Shown here one piece after another: positions 15,999-25,128 of a stretch of DNA of 64,000 nucleotides. Each line of letters begins with the position of its first letter. Positions within the stretch are counted from its first letter, which is position 1. The notes beneath the pieces were generated by a model that saw only the letters and a list, made by a program, of their open reading frames with translations, did no database searches and had not been told where the DNA came from. Where the stretch lies: NCBI RefSeq assembly GCF_036311985.1, contig NZ_JAZDCJ010000021.1. One strand, 5' to 3'. The position numbers and the translations under genes were made by a program. The DNA is from JAZDCJ01 sp036311985. Its GTDB lineage: Bacteria; Actinomycetota; Actinomycetes; Actinomycetales; Micrococcaceae.

Positions 15999-16370
15999 AT
16001 GACCGGGTCCGACATCGCCGGCCTCATCGCCGCCGGCGTCTTCGCCGTGCTGGTGGCCCTGCTGGCCATTCCCGTCTGGAAGCTGGGCAAGGTGTTCGAC
16101 GAGCTGCGGACCGCCGTCCGGGAGCTCTCCGACGGCACGAGCCCGCTGCTCGAGGAGGTCACCACGACCGTGGCCACCACCAACCACCAGTTGCGCAAGG
16201 TCGACGGGATCACGAGCAACGTCTCGGACGCGTCCGCGAACATCACCGCCTTGTCCTCGCTCTTCGCCTCCGTCCTGGGCCGGCCGCTCATCAAGGTCGC
16301 CGCCTTCAGCCACGGCGTCCGCTCCGCCATGAACCACAAGCCGTCCGGCAAGGGCCGGCGCAGCCGCTAA
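15999..16370 (+). CDS. DUF948 domain membrane-anchored protein
   Basis: A 123-residue protein with one N-terminal membrane segment (GLIAAGVFAVLVALLAIPVW, about 7-26) followed by an amphipathic helical region typical of DUF948 (LRTAVRELSDGTSPLLEEV, TNHQLRKVDGITSNVSDASA) and a basic C-terminus. Function is unknown. ATG 15999 has GAGGAG 8-9 nt upstream. It is followed 17 nt later by a second small membrane-linked gene and then alaS, an order found in many actinobacteria. Co-transcription with alaS is inferred from spacing. Confidence 0.88.
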   Translation: MTGSDIAGLIAAGVFAVLVALLAIPVWKLGKVFDELRTAVRELSDGTSPLLEEVTTTVATTNHQLRKVDGITSNVSDASANITALSSLFASVLGRPLIKVAAFSHGVRSAMNHKPSGKGRRSR

Positions 16371-16387
16371 CCAGGAAGGCCACACGC

Positions 16388-16636
16388 ATGTTGAAGAAGC
16401 TCTTCTGGGTCGGCGTCGGCGTCGGGATCGGCGCGCTCGCGTTCAAGAAGCTCGGAGAGGTCCGCGACGCGGCGAGCCAGGACGGCCTGAACCGTGCCGT
16501 CGGACGCGCCTCCGACGCCGTCGCCGAGACGCTCGCGGCGTTCCGCGACGGCATGGCCGGCCGCGAGGCCGAGCTGTACGAGGCCCTCGGCCTCGCCGAC
16601 GCGGGCGAGGCGTCCCGGCAGCGCCCCCGCCCCTAG
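16388..16636 (+). CDS. Small DUF6167-like protein
   Basis: An 82-residue protein beginning MLKKLFWVGVGVGIGALAFK, a short hydrophobic glycine-rich segment, followed by a charged helix (EVRDAASQDGLNRAVGRASD). It resembles the small actinobacterial DUF6167 family found at this place between DUF948 and alaS. Function is unknown. AGGAAGG precedes the ATG. The call rests on position and general pattern, so the family name is tentative. Confidence 0.75.
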   Translation: MLKKLFWVGVGVGIGALAFKKLGEVRDAASQDGLNRAVGRASDAVAETLAAFRDGMAGREAELYEALGLADAGEASRQRPRP

Positions 16637-16726
16637 CCCCCCCGGCCGCGAACCGCGGCCCTCCGCGCCGGCAACGCCGGCGGCCCCACCCCCGTGACAC
16701 CGTTCCTCGAAGGGATCACCCACATC

Positions 16727-19420
16727 ATGAAATCGCAGGACATCGCCCGCCGCTGGGTCGAGTTCTTCACCGCCAAGGGCCACACCCACGTCCCGAGCGC
16801 CTCGCTGGTCTCGAGCGACCCGTCCCTGCTCTTCACCGTGGCCGGCATGGTCCCCTTCATTCCCTACCTCACCGCCCGCGAGGCGGCCCCCTACCCGCGC
16901 GCCGTGAGCATCCAGAAGTGCATCCGCACGGGCGACATCGACGAGGTCGGCAAGACCGTCCGCCACGGCACCTTCTTCCAGATGGCCGGCAACTTCTCCT
17001 TCGGCGACTACTTCAAGGAAGAGGCCATCACCTACGCCTGGGAGCTGCTCACGGCACCCCAGGCCGATGGCGGATTCGGGCTCGACGCCGAGCGGCTCTG
17101 GGTCACGGTGTACGAGGACGGCGACGAGCGCGACGACGAGGCGCGCGCGATCTGGCGGGACAAGGTCGGCGTCCCCGAGGAGCGCATCATCGGCACGGGC
17201 AAGGCGGACAACTACTGGAGCACGGGGCAGCCCGGGCCCGGCGGCCCCTGCTCCGAGATCTACTACGACCGCGGCCCCGAGTACGGGATCGAGGGCGGCC
17301 CCGCCGTCGACGAGACCCGGTACATCGAGATCTGGAACCTCGTGTTCATGCAGTACCAGCTCTCCGCCGTGCGCTCCAAGACCGACTTCGACGTCGCGGG
17401 CGAACTGCCGCAGAAGAACATCGACACCGGCCTGGGCCTGGAGCGCCTTGCCATGATCCTCCAGGGCGTCGAGAACATGTACGAGACGGACCAGGTCCGC
17501 CCCGTGCTGGACAAGGCCGCCGAGCTCTCCGGCAGGGAGTACACGAGCACCGAGGACCCGGCCGATCCGCACCACACCGACGACGTCCGCCTGCGCGTCG
17601 TCGCCGACCACGTCCGCTCGGCGCTCATGCTCATCTCCGACGGCGTCGTCCCCTCCAACGAGGGCCGCGGCTACGTCCTGCGCCGCCTCATCCGCCGCGC
17701 GGTGCGTGCCATGCGCCTGCTCGGCGTCGACGACGCGGTGCTGCCCGAGCTGCTCCCCGCCTCGCGCGACGCCATGAAGGGCGTCTATCCGGTGGTGGAG
17801 GAGGACTTCGCCCGGATCAGCCGGATCGCGTACGCCGAGGAGAAGGCCTTCCTGCGCACGATCGCCTCCGGAACGGCCCGTCTCGAGGAGGCCGTGCGCC
17901 AGTCGCGCACCGCCGGGACCGCGCTCTCCGGCGAAGACGCGTTCGCGCTCCACGACACCTACGGCTTCCCGATCGACCTGACGCTCGAGATCGCCGCCGA
18001 GGCGGGCCTCGCCGTCGACGAGACGCGCTTCCGCGACCTCATGGGAGAACAGCGCCAGCGCGCCCGCCAGGACGCCAAGGCCAAGAAGGCCGGCCATGCG
18101 GACCTGACGGTGTTCAACCGCCTCCAGGCCGACGGCGGCAGCGTCTTCACGGGCTACGACGAGCTGAGCACCGAGAGCACCGTGCGCGGCATCGTGCGCG
18201 CCGGGGAGCTCGTCGACTTCGCCACCCAGGGCGAGGAGATCGACCTGGTCCTGCGCGAGACCCCGTTCTACGCGGAGGCTGGCGGGCAGGCGGCCGACGT
18301 CGGCCTCATCACGGGCGACGGCTTCGTCGTCGAGGTCCTCGACGTCCAGGCTCCCGTCAAGGGGCTGAGCGTGCACCGCGCCGTCGTGCGCGAGGGCGAG
18401 CTGCCGTCGTCCGCCACCGTGCTGGCCCAGGTCGACCGCCAGCGCCGGCACTCGGGGGAGCAGGCGCACTCCGGAACGCACATCATCCATGCCGCGCTCC
18501 ACGAGATCCTCGGCCCCGAGGCGCTCCAGAGCGGATCGTTCAACAAGGCCGGCTACCTGCGCTTCGACTTCACGTGGGCCGAGGGCATCTCCGCGGCCGC
18601 GCGCAGCGAGATCGAGGAGGTCTCCAACCTCGCGATCCGGAACAACCACCCGGTCCGCACCACCGTCATGCCGCTCGCCGAGGCCCGTCAGCTCGGGGCG
18701 ATGAGCCTCTTCGGCGAGAAGTACGGCGAGACGGTCCGCGTCGTGGAGATCGACGGCGCCTGGTCGCGCGAGCTCTGCGGCGGCACCCACGTCGACTCGA
18801 CCTCGAAGATCGGCACCCTCACCCTGCTGGGCGAGCAGTCCGTCGGCTCCGGCAACCGCCGCGTCGAGGCGCTCGTCGGCATGGAGGCCTTCCGCCACGG
18901 GGCCGCCGAGCGCGCCCTCGTGGGCGAGCTGTCGGAGATGTTCCGCGTTCCGTCGAACCAGCTGTCCGAGCGCATCCAGTCAACCGTCGCCAAGCTGCGC
19001 GCCGCCGAGAAGGAGATCGAGCGCCTGCGCCGCGAACAGCTCGCGGCACGGGCGGGGCAGCTCCTCGCCTCGGCCGTGGACGTCTCGGGCATCCGCGTCC
19101 TGGCGCACGACGCCGGCGAGGTCGGCTCCGCGGACGACCTGCGCTCGCTCGCGCTGGACCTGCGCTCGCGCCTCGGCGCGGGGGCCAACGTGGTGGCCCT
19201 CGCCGGAGTCTCCGGCGGCCGCCCGCTCGTGCTCGTCGCGACGACGGAAGAGGCCCGTGACGCCGGGCTCAAGGCGGGCGCGCTGGTCCGCACGGCCGCC
19301 GGCATCCTCGGCGGAGGCGGTGGCGGGAAGGACGACGTCGCCCAGGGCGGCGGCCAGGACGCGACCCGCGTGGACGACGCCCTCCAGGCGATCGTCCGCC
19401 AGATCGCGGAGCGGTCCTGA
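16727..19420 (+). CDS. alaS: Alanyl-tRNA synthetase
   Basis: Charges tRNA-Ala. The 897 residues match the family length and show the class II aminoacylation domain (SLVSSDPSLLFTVAGMVPF, then RHGTFFQMAGNFSFGDYFKE), the editing domain zinc motifs HSGTH and CGGTHV, and a C-terminal Gly-rich DHHA1-type segment (GGGGGKDDVAQGGG). ATG 16727 (MKSQDIARRWVEFF) fits the family start; an in-frame GTG at 16694 would add 11 unusual residues. AAGGGA lies about 12 nt upstream. The stop overlaps the proposed CTG start of ruvX. Confidence 0.97.
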   Translation: MKSQDIARRWVEFFTAKGHTHVPSASLVSSDPSLLFTVAGMVPFIPYLTAREAAPYPRAVSIQKCIRTGDIDEVGKTVRHGTFFQMAGNFSFGDYFKEEAITYAWELLTAPQADGGFGLDAERLWVTVYEDGDERDDEARAIWRDKVGVPEERIIGTGKADNYWSTGQPGPGGPCSEIYYDRGPEYGIEGGPAVDETRYIEIWNLVFMQYQLSAVRSKTDFDVAGELPQKNIDTGLGLERLAMILQGVENMYETDQVRPVLDKAAELSGREYTSTEDPADPHHTDDVRLRVVADHVRSALMLISDGVVPSNEGRGYVLRRLIRRAVRAMRLLGVDDAVLPELLPASRDAMKGVYPVVEEDFARISRIAYAEEKAFLRTIASGTARLEEAVRQSRTAGTALSGEDAFALHDTYGFPIDLTLEIAAEAGLAVDETRFRDLMGEQRQRARQDAKAKKAGHADLTVFNRLQADGGSVFTGYDELSTESTVRGIVRAGELVDFATQGEEIDLVLRETPFYAEAGGQAADVGLITGDGFVVEVLDVQAPVKGLSVHRAVVREGELPSSATVLAQVDRQRRHSGEQAHSGTHIIHAALHEILGPEALQSGSFNKAGYLRFDFTWAEGISAAARSEIEEVSNLAIRNNHPVRTTVMPLAEARQLGAMSLFGEKYGETVRVVEIDGAWSRELCGGTHVDSTSKIGTLTLLGEQSVGSGNRRVEALVGMEAFRHGAAERALVGELSEMFRVPSNQLSERIQSTVAKLRAAEKEIERLRREQLAARAGQLLASAVDVSGIRVLAHDAGEVGSADDLRSLALDLRSRLGAGANVVALAGVSGGRPLVLVATTEEARDAGLKAGALVRTAAGILGGGGGGKDDVAQGGGQDATRVDDALQAIVRQIAERS

Positions 19421-19926
19421 ACGGCGTCGAACGCGGCGTCCGGCTCGGTGTCGACGTCGGCCAGGTGCGCGTCGGGGTCGCCGTCTGCGACCCCGACGGC
19501 CTCGTGGCAACGCCATTGAGGACGCTCACGCGCGATGCCAAGAAGGATTCCGACCTCCGGATCCTCGCCGGGATCGTCCGTGAACGCGAGGCCCTCACCG
19601 TCTACGTGGGGCTGCCGCAGTCGCTCGGCGGCGGCGAGACGGCCTCGACCCGCATGGCCAGGGACTACGCGGCGAAGCTCGCCGGCCTGCTCGCCCGCTC
19701 CGGCGCGGCGGCCGGGGTCCGCCTCGTCGACGAGCGGCTGACCACGGTGACGGCCCACCGCTCGCTGCGCGATGCGGGGCTCGACGGACGCAAACACCGC
19801 GGGGTCGTTGACCAGGTCGCCGCAGCCGCTATTCTTCAACATGCCCTGAATATGGAAAAATCGCTCCAACGGGACGTGGGGGTCGCCGTGGATCATGACG
19901 AACGTCCGGCAACGGACACCGACTAA
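19417..19926 (+). CDS. ruvX: RuvX/YqgF-type Holliday junction resolvase-like nuclease
   Basis: RNase H-fold nuclease family (YqgF) acting on nucleic acids, with proposed roles in 16S rRNA 5' maturation and recombination. The catalytic motif is RLGVDVGQVRVGVAV (first Asp = D13), followed by VYVGLPQSLGG, VRLVDERLTT and a C-terminal conserved Asp in VVDQVAAAAIL. The first ATG/GTG/TTG in frame is GTG 19465, which would remove the catalytic Asp. The only start-like codon that keeps it is CTG 19417, overlapping the alaS stop (CTGA) with GGAG at 19408-19411, 5 nt upstream. I therefore propose a CTG start (169 residues). There is an acidic tail of about 20 residues. The next gene is mltG. Confidence 0.85.
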   Translation: MNGVERGVRLGVDVGQVRVGVAVCDPDGLVATPLRTLTRDAKKDSDLRILAGIVREREALTVYVGLPQSLGGGETASTRMARDYAAKLAGLLARSGAAAGVRLVDERLTTVTAHRSLRDAGLDGRKHRGVVDQVAAAAILQHALNMEKSLQRDVGVAVDHDERPATDTD

Positions 19927-19939
19927 AGGACGGCTGCCG

Positions 19940-21418
19940 GTGAACGACACGCATCCCGAACCCCCCGCGCGGGAACCCCGCCGCCGGGCCGAGGATCCAG
20001 CCCCGACAGAAGCCGTCGGCGACGGGCCTCCCTTCCGCCGCCTGCGCAGCGGGCGGCGCCGCAGCGAGCCCACGGCCCCGTTCGATGCCGAAGGCGTGTC
20101 GGCCGGCACCGATCCCGCACCACGGCAGCCTGCGGCTCCCGCACCCCGGCAGGAGCACCGCGGCGCTACGGCCGAGTCCCACGACCCCGGTCATCCGGAG
20201 TCACACGACGGGTCCGCGGCGGCTGACGTCGACGCGCCCGCGGAGGAGCACGTCGGGGAATCCACGGGCGAGCACTACGACGAGTACACCGACGTCGAGC
20301 CCGACGAGGCCGAACTGTACGCGGAGGAGACCGCGGCCGCGGGCACCATCCGCAAGCAGCGCCGCCGGCGGCGTACCAGCGTCACGCCCGTGGTGGTTGG
20401 AGTCTTTTTTATCTTCTTCAGCGCGATCGTCCTGTTCCTGCAGACCCTGCTCGGCCCCGGCGAGCCCGAGGACTTCGCCGGTCCGGGGGAAGGCGAGGTC
20501 ACCTTCACTGTCGAGCCCGGATGGGGTCCCATCCAAATCGGCGACAAGCTCGTGGAAGAGGAGATCGTCGCGAGCCGTACCCTCTTCCTGGCCGCGATCC
20601 AGGAGGTCGAGGCGGAGAACCGCGAGATCCACCCGGGGGAGTACCAGCTCCAGCGCCGGATGCCGGCCCTCGAGGTCGCCCAGTCGATGATCGGCACGGG
20701 CGGCGAGAAGGTGCACTACGTGGCCTTGCGGCAGAACATGCGCACCGGCGCCGTCTTCGAGGAGATCAACAAGGCCACGGGCCTCGACGTCGCCGAGCTC
20801 GAGGCGCTGAACGAGCAGCCGGAGGCCTTCGGCATCACGGGGCCCGCGACGACGCTCGAGGGCTACCTCCACCCGGGGGAGTACCGCTTCCCGCTCGAGA
20901 CCGATGCCCAAGGCGTCCTGCAGCTCCTCGTGGACGCCACGCTCGAGGAGCTCACCTCGCAGGGCGTCTCCGACCCGGAGGAGCAGTACCGGGTCCTGAA
21001 GATCGCCAGCATCCTGCAGGCGGAGGCCCGGCCCAAGGACTACCCCGTCGTCGCCGGCGCCATCGAGAACCGGCTCCGTCCCGGGAACACGGAGACCAAC
21101 GGCCTGCTCCAGGTCGACTCCTCCGTCATCTACGGCCTGGGCCGCTATTCGCTCCAGTTCACGGAGGCCGAGAAGAACGACGCGGACAACGCGTACAACA
21201 CCTACGTGCACCCTGGGCTGCCGCCGACCCCCATCGGCTCGCCCGCCAACTCGGCCATCGAGGCGGCGATCAACCCGGAGGAGAACGACTTCTACTACTG
21301 GGTCACGGTGGACACGACGACGGGCGAGACGAAGTTCGCCTCGACCTACGCCGAACACCGCGTCTACCAGGAGGAATTCCGCCAGTGGTGCGCGGCCAAT
21401 CCGGACATCTGCAAGTGA
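19940..21418 (+). CDS. mltG: Endolytic transglycosylase MltG
   Basis: Membrane-bound murein transglycosylase that cuts nascent glycan strands and terminates their growth. The 492 residues have a disordered, acidic N-terminal cytoplasmic region of about 145 residues, one membrane segment (VVVGVFFIFFSAIVLFLQTL, about 149-172), a LysM-like domain (VTFTVEPGWGPIQIGDKLVE) and the YceG catalytic domain, with the Glu segment KIASILQAEARPKDYPVV (E362) and PIGSPANSAIEAAINP near the end. GTG 19940 has AAGGA about 10 nt upstream; an in-frame ATG at 19895 lies inside ruvX and has no site. The extreme C-terminus has two Cys (QWCAANPDICK). Its stop overlaps aroE (GTGA). Confidence 0.93.
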   Translation: MNDTHPEPPAREPRRRAEDPAPTEAVGDGPPFRRLRSGRRRSEPTAPFDAEGVSAGTDPAPRQPAAPAPRQEHRGATAESHDPGHPESHDGSAAADVDAPAEEHVGESTGEHYDEYTDVEPDEAELYAEETAAAGTIRKQRRRRRTSVTPVVVGVFFIFFSAIVLFLQTLLGPGEPEDFAGPGEGEVTFTVEPGWGPIQIGDKLVEEEIVASRTLFLAAIQEVEAENREIHPGEYQLQRRMPALEVAQSMIGTGGEKVHYVALRQNMRTGAVFEEINKATGLDVAELEALNEQPEAFGITGPATTLEGYLHPGEYRFPLETDAQGVLQLLVDATLEELTSQGVSDPEEQYRVLKIASILQAEARPKDYPVVAGAIENRLRPGNTETNGLLQVDSSVIYGLGRYSLQFTEAEKNDADNAYNTYVHPGLPPTPIGSPANSAIEAAINPEENDFYYWVTVDTTTGETKFASTYAEHRVYQEEFRQWCAANPDICK

Positions 21419-22275
21419 GCGGGGCCCGCGCGGCCGTCGTCGGACAGCCGATCGGGCACTCGAGGTCACCGGTCCTGCACCGGGCGGCCTACGCCCATCT
21501 GGGCCTGCCGATCGGCTACGACGCCATCGACGCAGGCGTCCCCGACGCGGCCGAGCTCGCGGCACGGCTGCGCGGAGAGGCCGGATGGCGGGGGCTCTCG
21601 GTGACGATGCCCCTCAAGCACGCCCTCGTGCCGCACATGGACTCCGTCTCGGACCGGGTCCGGAGGCTCGGCGCCCTCAACACGGTCGTCGTCCGCCCCG
21701 GAACCGGCGGCCCCTCGCTCCACGGCGAGAACACGGACGTCGACGGGATCGTCCGCGCGCTCGGCGTGGAGCCGGATCCCGGCCTGCGCATCGCCGTCCT
21801 GGGTGCCGGCGGCACGGCGGCCGCGGCCGCCGAGGCGGCGGCGACCCTCGGGGCGGCTGCCACCTACTTCGTCGTGCGTGACACAGGCCGGGCGGCCGAT
21901 GCCGTCGGGCTCGCCCGGGGCCTCGGGCTGTCCTCCGAGGCGATCGGCACCCCGGAGGCCTCCGAGCGCCTGCCGGGCTACGGCGTCGTCATCTCCACCC
22001 TCCCGCCCGGCGCGGCGGATCCCTGGTCCGGGGCCCTGCCGCTGCAGGCCATGCGGCCCGGGTCCGTCCTCCTCGACGTCGCGTACGATCCATGGCCCAG
22101 CCGCCTCGCCACGGCCTGGGCGGCGGCCGGCGGCCGCGTCGTCGACGGCTTGGAAATGCTCCTGCACCAGGCCGTGGAGCAGGTCCTCCTGTTCACGGGC
22201 ACGGACCCCGGGCGGCGCACCGAGGTCACAAACGTGATGTATGACGCGGTGGGCCTGCCCCGCCCCGTCCGTTGA
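21415..22275 (+). CDS. aroE: Shikimate dehydrogenase
   Basis: NADPH-dependent reduction of 3-dehydroshikimate to shikimate, step four of the shikimate pathway. The 286 residues contain the substrate motifs GQPIGHSRSPVLH and VTMPLKHAL (catalytic Lys), GENTDVDG, and the nucleotide-binding VLGAGGTAAAAAEAA. The GTG at 21415 overlaps the mltG TGA by 4 nt, so initiation is probably coupled; no good independent ribosome binding site is visible. It heads a shikimate cluster aroE-aroC-aroK-aroB. Confidence 0.95.
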   Translation: MSGARAAVVGQPIGHSRSPVLHRAAYAHLGLPIGYDAIDAGVPDAAELAARLRGEAGWRGLSVTMPLKHALVPHMDSVSDRVRRLGALNTVVVRPGTGGPSLHGENTDVDGIVRALGVEPDPGLRIAVLGAGGTAAAAAEAAATLGAAATYFVVRDTGRAADAVGLARGLGLSSEAIGTPEASERLPGYGVVISTLPPGAADPWSGALPLQAMRPGSVLLDVAYDPWPSRLATAWAAAGGRVVDGLEMLLHQAVEQVLLFTGTDPGRRTEVTNVMYDAVGLPRPVR

Positions 22276-22301
22276 GCGCGGCACGTGGCAGTATGGAGGG
22301 C

Positions 22302-23501
22302 ATGTTGCGTTGGTTGACGGCGGGCGAGTCCCATGGCCCCGCCCTGGTAGGAATCCTCGAGGGGCTGCCGGCTGGCATCCCGCTCACCACCTCGGACGTG
22401 CAGGCGGCCCTGGCCCGCCGGCGGCTCGGCTACGGCCGCGGCGCCCGCATGAAGTTCGAGCAGGACCAGGTCCGGTTCGTCGGCGGCGTCCGCCACGGGC
22501 TGACCCAGGGCGGTCCCGTGGCCATCGAGGTCGGCAACACCGAGTGGCCCAAGTGGGAGCAGGTCATGGCGGCCGATCCCGTCGATCCGGAGATCCTCGA
22601 GAACCTCGCCCGCAACGCGCCCCTCACGCGGCCGCGGCCCGGCCACGCCGACTTCACCGGCATGCAGAAGTACGGCTTCGACGAGGCCCGCCCCGTCCTC
22701 GAGCGGGCCAGCGCCCGCGAGACCGCCGCGCGCGTCGCCCTGGGCACCGCCGCGGCCCGCTTCCTCGGCGAGCTCGGCATCGAGCTCGTGAGCCACACCG
22801 TGGCCGTCGGCAGCGTCGCGGTGCCCGAGGGCACCCCCGTGCCCGTCCCGAGCGACGTCGTCGCGCTCGACAACGACCCCCTGCGCTGCCTGGACCGCGA
22901 GACCTCCGACGCCATGGTCGTCGAGGTCGACGGCGCCCACAAGGACGGCGAGACCCTCGGCGGCGTCGTCGAGGTCCTCGCCTACGGCCTGCCACCGGGC
23001 CTCGGCTCCTACGTCCACTGGGACCGCCGCCTCGATGCGCGCCTGGCCGCCGCCCTCATGGGCATCCAGGCCATCAAGGGCGTGGAGGTCGGCGACGGCT
23101 TCCTCACCGCGGCACGCCGGGGTTCCGCCGCGCACGACGAGATCGTCCGCGACGAGGACGGCGTGATCCAGCGCTCGAGCAACCGCGCCGGAGGCATCGA
23201 GGGCGGCATGAGCATCGGCGAGGTGCTGCGCGTGCGCGCGGCCATGAAGCCCATCGCCACGGTCCCGCGCGCCCTGAAGACCATCGACGTCTCCAGCGGC
23301 GAGGACGCGACGGCGCACCACCAGCGCTCGGACGTCTGCGCCGTCCCGGCCGCCGGCGTCGTCGCGGAGGCCATGGTCGCGCTCGTCCTGGCCCAGGCCG
23401 TGCTCGAGAAGTTCGGCGGAGACTCGGTGGCCGAGACCGCCCGCAACATCCGGTCCTTCACCGACGCCATTCCCGAGGCATTGGGGACGGTTCGCTCCTG
23501 A
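22302..23501 (+). CDS. aroC: Chorismate synthase
   Basis: Last step of the shikimate pathway, FMN-dependent elimination of phosphate from EPSP to chorismate. The 399 residues start with the typical MLRWLTAGESHGPALVG and contain RYGRGARMKFEQD-type and GGIEGGMSIGEVLRVR motifs, plus the FMN-binding SGEDATAHHQRSDVCAVPAA segment. ATG 22302 is chosen over an in-frame GTG/ATG set from 22272 because the family starts here. Immediately upstream CAGTAT-GGAGGGC-ATG offers either a close GGAGG site or a -10-like box 7 nt before the start. Its TGA overlaps the aroK ATG by one base. Confidence 0.96.
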   Translation: MLRWLTAGESHGPALVGILEGLPAGIPLTTSDVQAALARRRLGYGRGARMKFEQDQVRFVGGVRHGLTQGGPVAIEVGNTEWPKWEQVMAADPVDPEILENLARNAPLTRPRPGHADFTGMQKYGFDEARPVLERASARETAARVALGTAAARFLGELGIELVSHTVAVGSVAVPEGTPVPVPSDVVALDNDPLRCLDRETSDAMVVEVDGAHKDGETLGGVVEVLAYGLPPGLGSYVHWDRRLDARLAAALMGIQAIKGVEVGDGFLTAARRGSAAHDEIVRDEDGVIQRSSNRAGGIEGGMSIGEVLRVRAAMKPIATVPRALKTIDVSSGEDATAHHQRSDVCAVPAAGVVAEAMVALVLAQAVLEKFGGDSVAETARNIRSFTDAIPEALGTVRS

Positions 23502-24040
23502 TGCCGGGCGGGATCTTTCTGATCGGCGCCATGGCCAGCGGCAAGACGGCCGTCGGGCGCGAACTGGCGCGGCGCCTGCGCACGCGGTTCCTGGACACCG
23601 ACGCGCTCGTCGTCGACGCCCACGGCCCCATCCCGGAGATCTTCGCGGCGCACGGGGAACCGGGCTTCCGCGACTACGAGTCGGAGGCGCTCCTCGAGGC
23701 GGCGGAGCGCACGGACAGGGGCGGGGGCGTCGTGGCCACGGGCGGCGGCGCCGTCCTCTCGCCCGGGAACCGGGAGCTGCTCAAGGGGCGGTTCACGGTC
23801 TACCTGTCCTCCGACGCCGAGACGGTCCTGCCGCGCATCAGCAATCCGTCCACCCGCCCGCTGCTCGCCGGGGACCCCGTGCAGCGCTGGCTCGAGATCT
23901 ACGAGGTCCGCCGGCCGTTCTACGCCGAATGCGCCACCCTCGTCGTCGACGCCCGCGAGGGCACCCCCGCGCAGATCGCCGCGCAGATCGCCGACGCCTA
24001 CCGGCGCCGCACGTCCACTCCTGGAGGCACCACCGCATGA
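23501..24040 (+). CDS. aroK: Shikimate kinase
   Basis: ATP-dependent phosphorylation of shikimate at O3. The 179 residues show the P-loop GAMASGKTAVGRELA, the shikimate-binding Asp in FLDTDALV, the RDYESEALLEA helix, the GGGAVLSP loop and the lid Arg in STRPLLAG. It begins in a TGATG overlap with aroC and ends in an ATGA overlap with aroB, so the three are translationally linked. Confidence 0.95.
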   Translation: MPGGIFLIGAMASGKTAVGRELARRLRTRFLDTDALVVDAHGPIPEIFAAHGEPGFRDYESEALLEAAERTDRGGGVVATGGGAVLSPGNRELLKGRFTVYLSSDAETVLPRISNPSTRPLLAGDPVQRWLEIYEVRRPFYAECATLVVDAREGTPAQIAAQIADAYRRRTSTPGGTTA

Positions 24041-25125
24041 GCACCGAGACCATCATCCCCGTGACCGGCAGCACGCCGTCCGCCTGCTACGACGTCGTCG
24101 TGGGCCGAGGCCTGCTGGGCCGGCTCCCGGGCCTGCTCGGCGAACGCGTCCGCAAGGTCCTCGTGATCCACCCGCGTGCGCTGCGCAGCACGGGCGACGC
24201 GGTCAAGGCGGACCTCGACGCGGCCGGCTACCAGGGGATCACCGCCGAGATCCCCGACGCCGAGGAGGGCAAGCACATCCAGGTCGCGGCCTTCTGCTGG
24301 CAGGTCCTCGGCCAGAACGACTTCACGCGCTCCGACGCCGTCATCGCCGTCGGCGGAGGGGCCGTCACGGACCTGGCGGGATTCGTCGCGGCCACGTGGC
24401 TGCGCGGCGTCAAGGTCATCCACCTGCCGACGAGCCTGCTCGGCATGGTCGACGCGTCCGTCGGCGGCAAGACGGGCATCAACACGGCGGAGGGCAAGAA
24501 CCTCGTCGGCTCCTTCCACCCGCCCGCCGCGGTCCTGGCCGACCTCGACGCCCTGCGCACGCTCCCGCGCAACGAGCTCGTCACGGGCCTGGCCGAGTCC
24601 GTGAAGTGCGGCTTCATCGCCGATCCCGCCATCCTGGACCTCATCGAGGCCTCGCCCGAGGCCGCCGTGGATCCCGAGGGCCCCGTGTTGCGGGAGATCA
24701 TCGAGCGGTCCATCCGCGTCAAGGCCGACGTCGTCTCCGAGGACCTCACGGAAAAGGGCCGCCGGGAGATCCTCAACTACGGCCACACGCTCGGACACGC
24801 GATCGAGCTCGCCGAGCGCTATTCGATGCGCCACGGAGCCGCCGTGTCGATCGGCATGGTCTTCGCCGCCGAGCTCTCGCGCTCCGTCGGCCGGCTCTCC
24901 GAGGCCGTCGCCGACCGGCACACCTCGGTCCTGAACGCGCTGGGGCTGCCCACGAGCTACCGCCGGGACCGATGGTCGGCCCTGCTGGACGGCATGCGGC
25001 GGGACAAGAAGGCACGCGGGGACCTCCTGCGCTTCGTGGTCCTCGACGATCTGGCCCGCCCGGGGATCCTCGACGTCCCGGACACCTCGCTCCTCTTCGC
25101 CGCCTACCAGGACATCGCGGAGTAG
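24037..25125 (+). CDS. aroB: 3-Dehydroquinate synthase
   Basis: Converts DAHP to 3-dehydroquinate with NAD+ and a divalent metal, step two of the shikimate pathway. The 362 residues contain the NAD/substrate motifs IAVGGGAVTDLAGFVAATWL and TSLLGMVDASVGGKTGIN, and the metal-binding ESVKCG...HTLGHAIE region. ATG 24037 overlaps the aroK stop and has GGAGG about 9 nt upstream. 3-Dehydroquinate dehydratase (aroQ), often the next gene in other bacteria, is not in this window. Confidence 0.96.
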   Translation: MSTETIIPVTGSTPSACYDVVVGRGLLGRLPGLLGERVRKVLVIHPRALRSTGDAVKADLDAAGYQGITAEIPDAEEGKHIQVAAFCWQVLGQNDFTRSDAVIAVGGGAVTDLAGFVAATWLRGVKVIHLPTSLLGMVDASVGGKTGINTAEGKNLVGSFHPPAAVLADLDALRTLPRNELVTGLAESVKCGFIADPAILDLIEASPEAAVDPEGPVLREIIERSIRVKADVVSEDLTEKGRREILNYGHTLGHAIELAERYSMRHGAAVSIGMVFAAELSRSVGRLSEAVADRHTSVLNALGLPTSYRRDRWSALLDGMRRDKKARGDLLRFVVLDDLARPGILDVPDTSLLFAAYQDIAE

Positions 25126-25128
25126 GCC

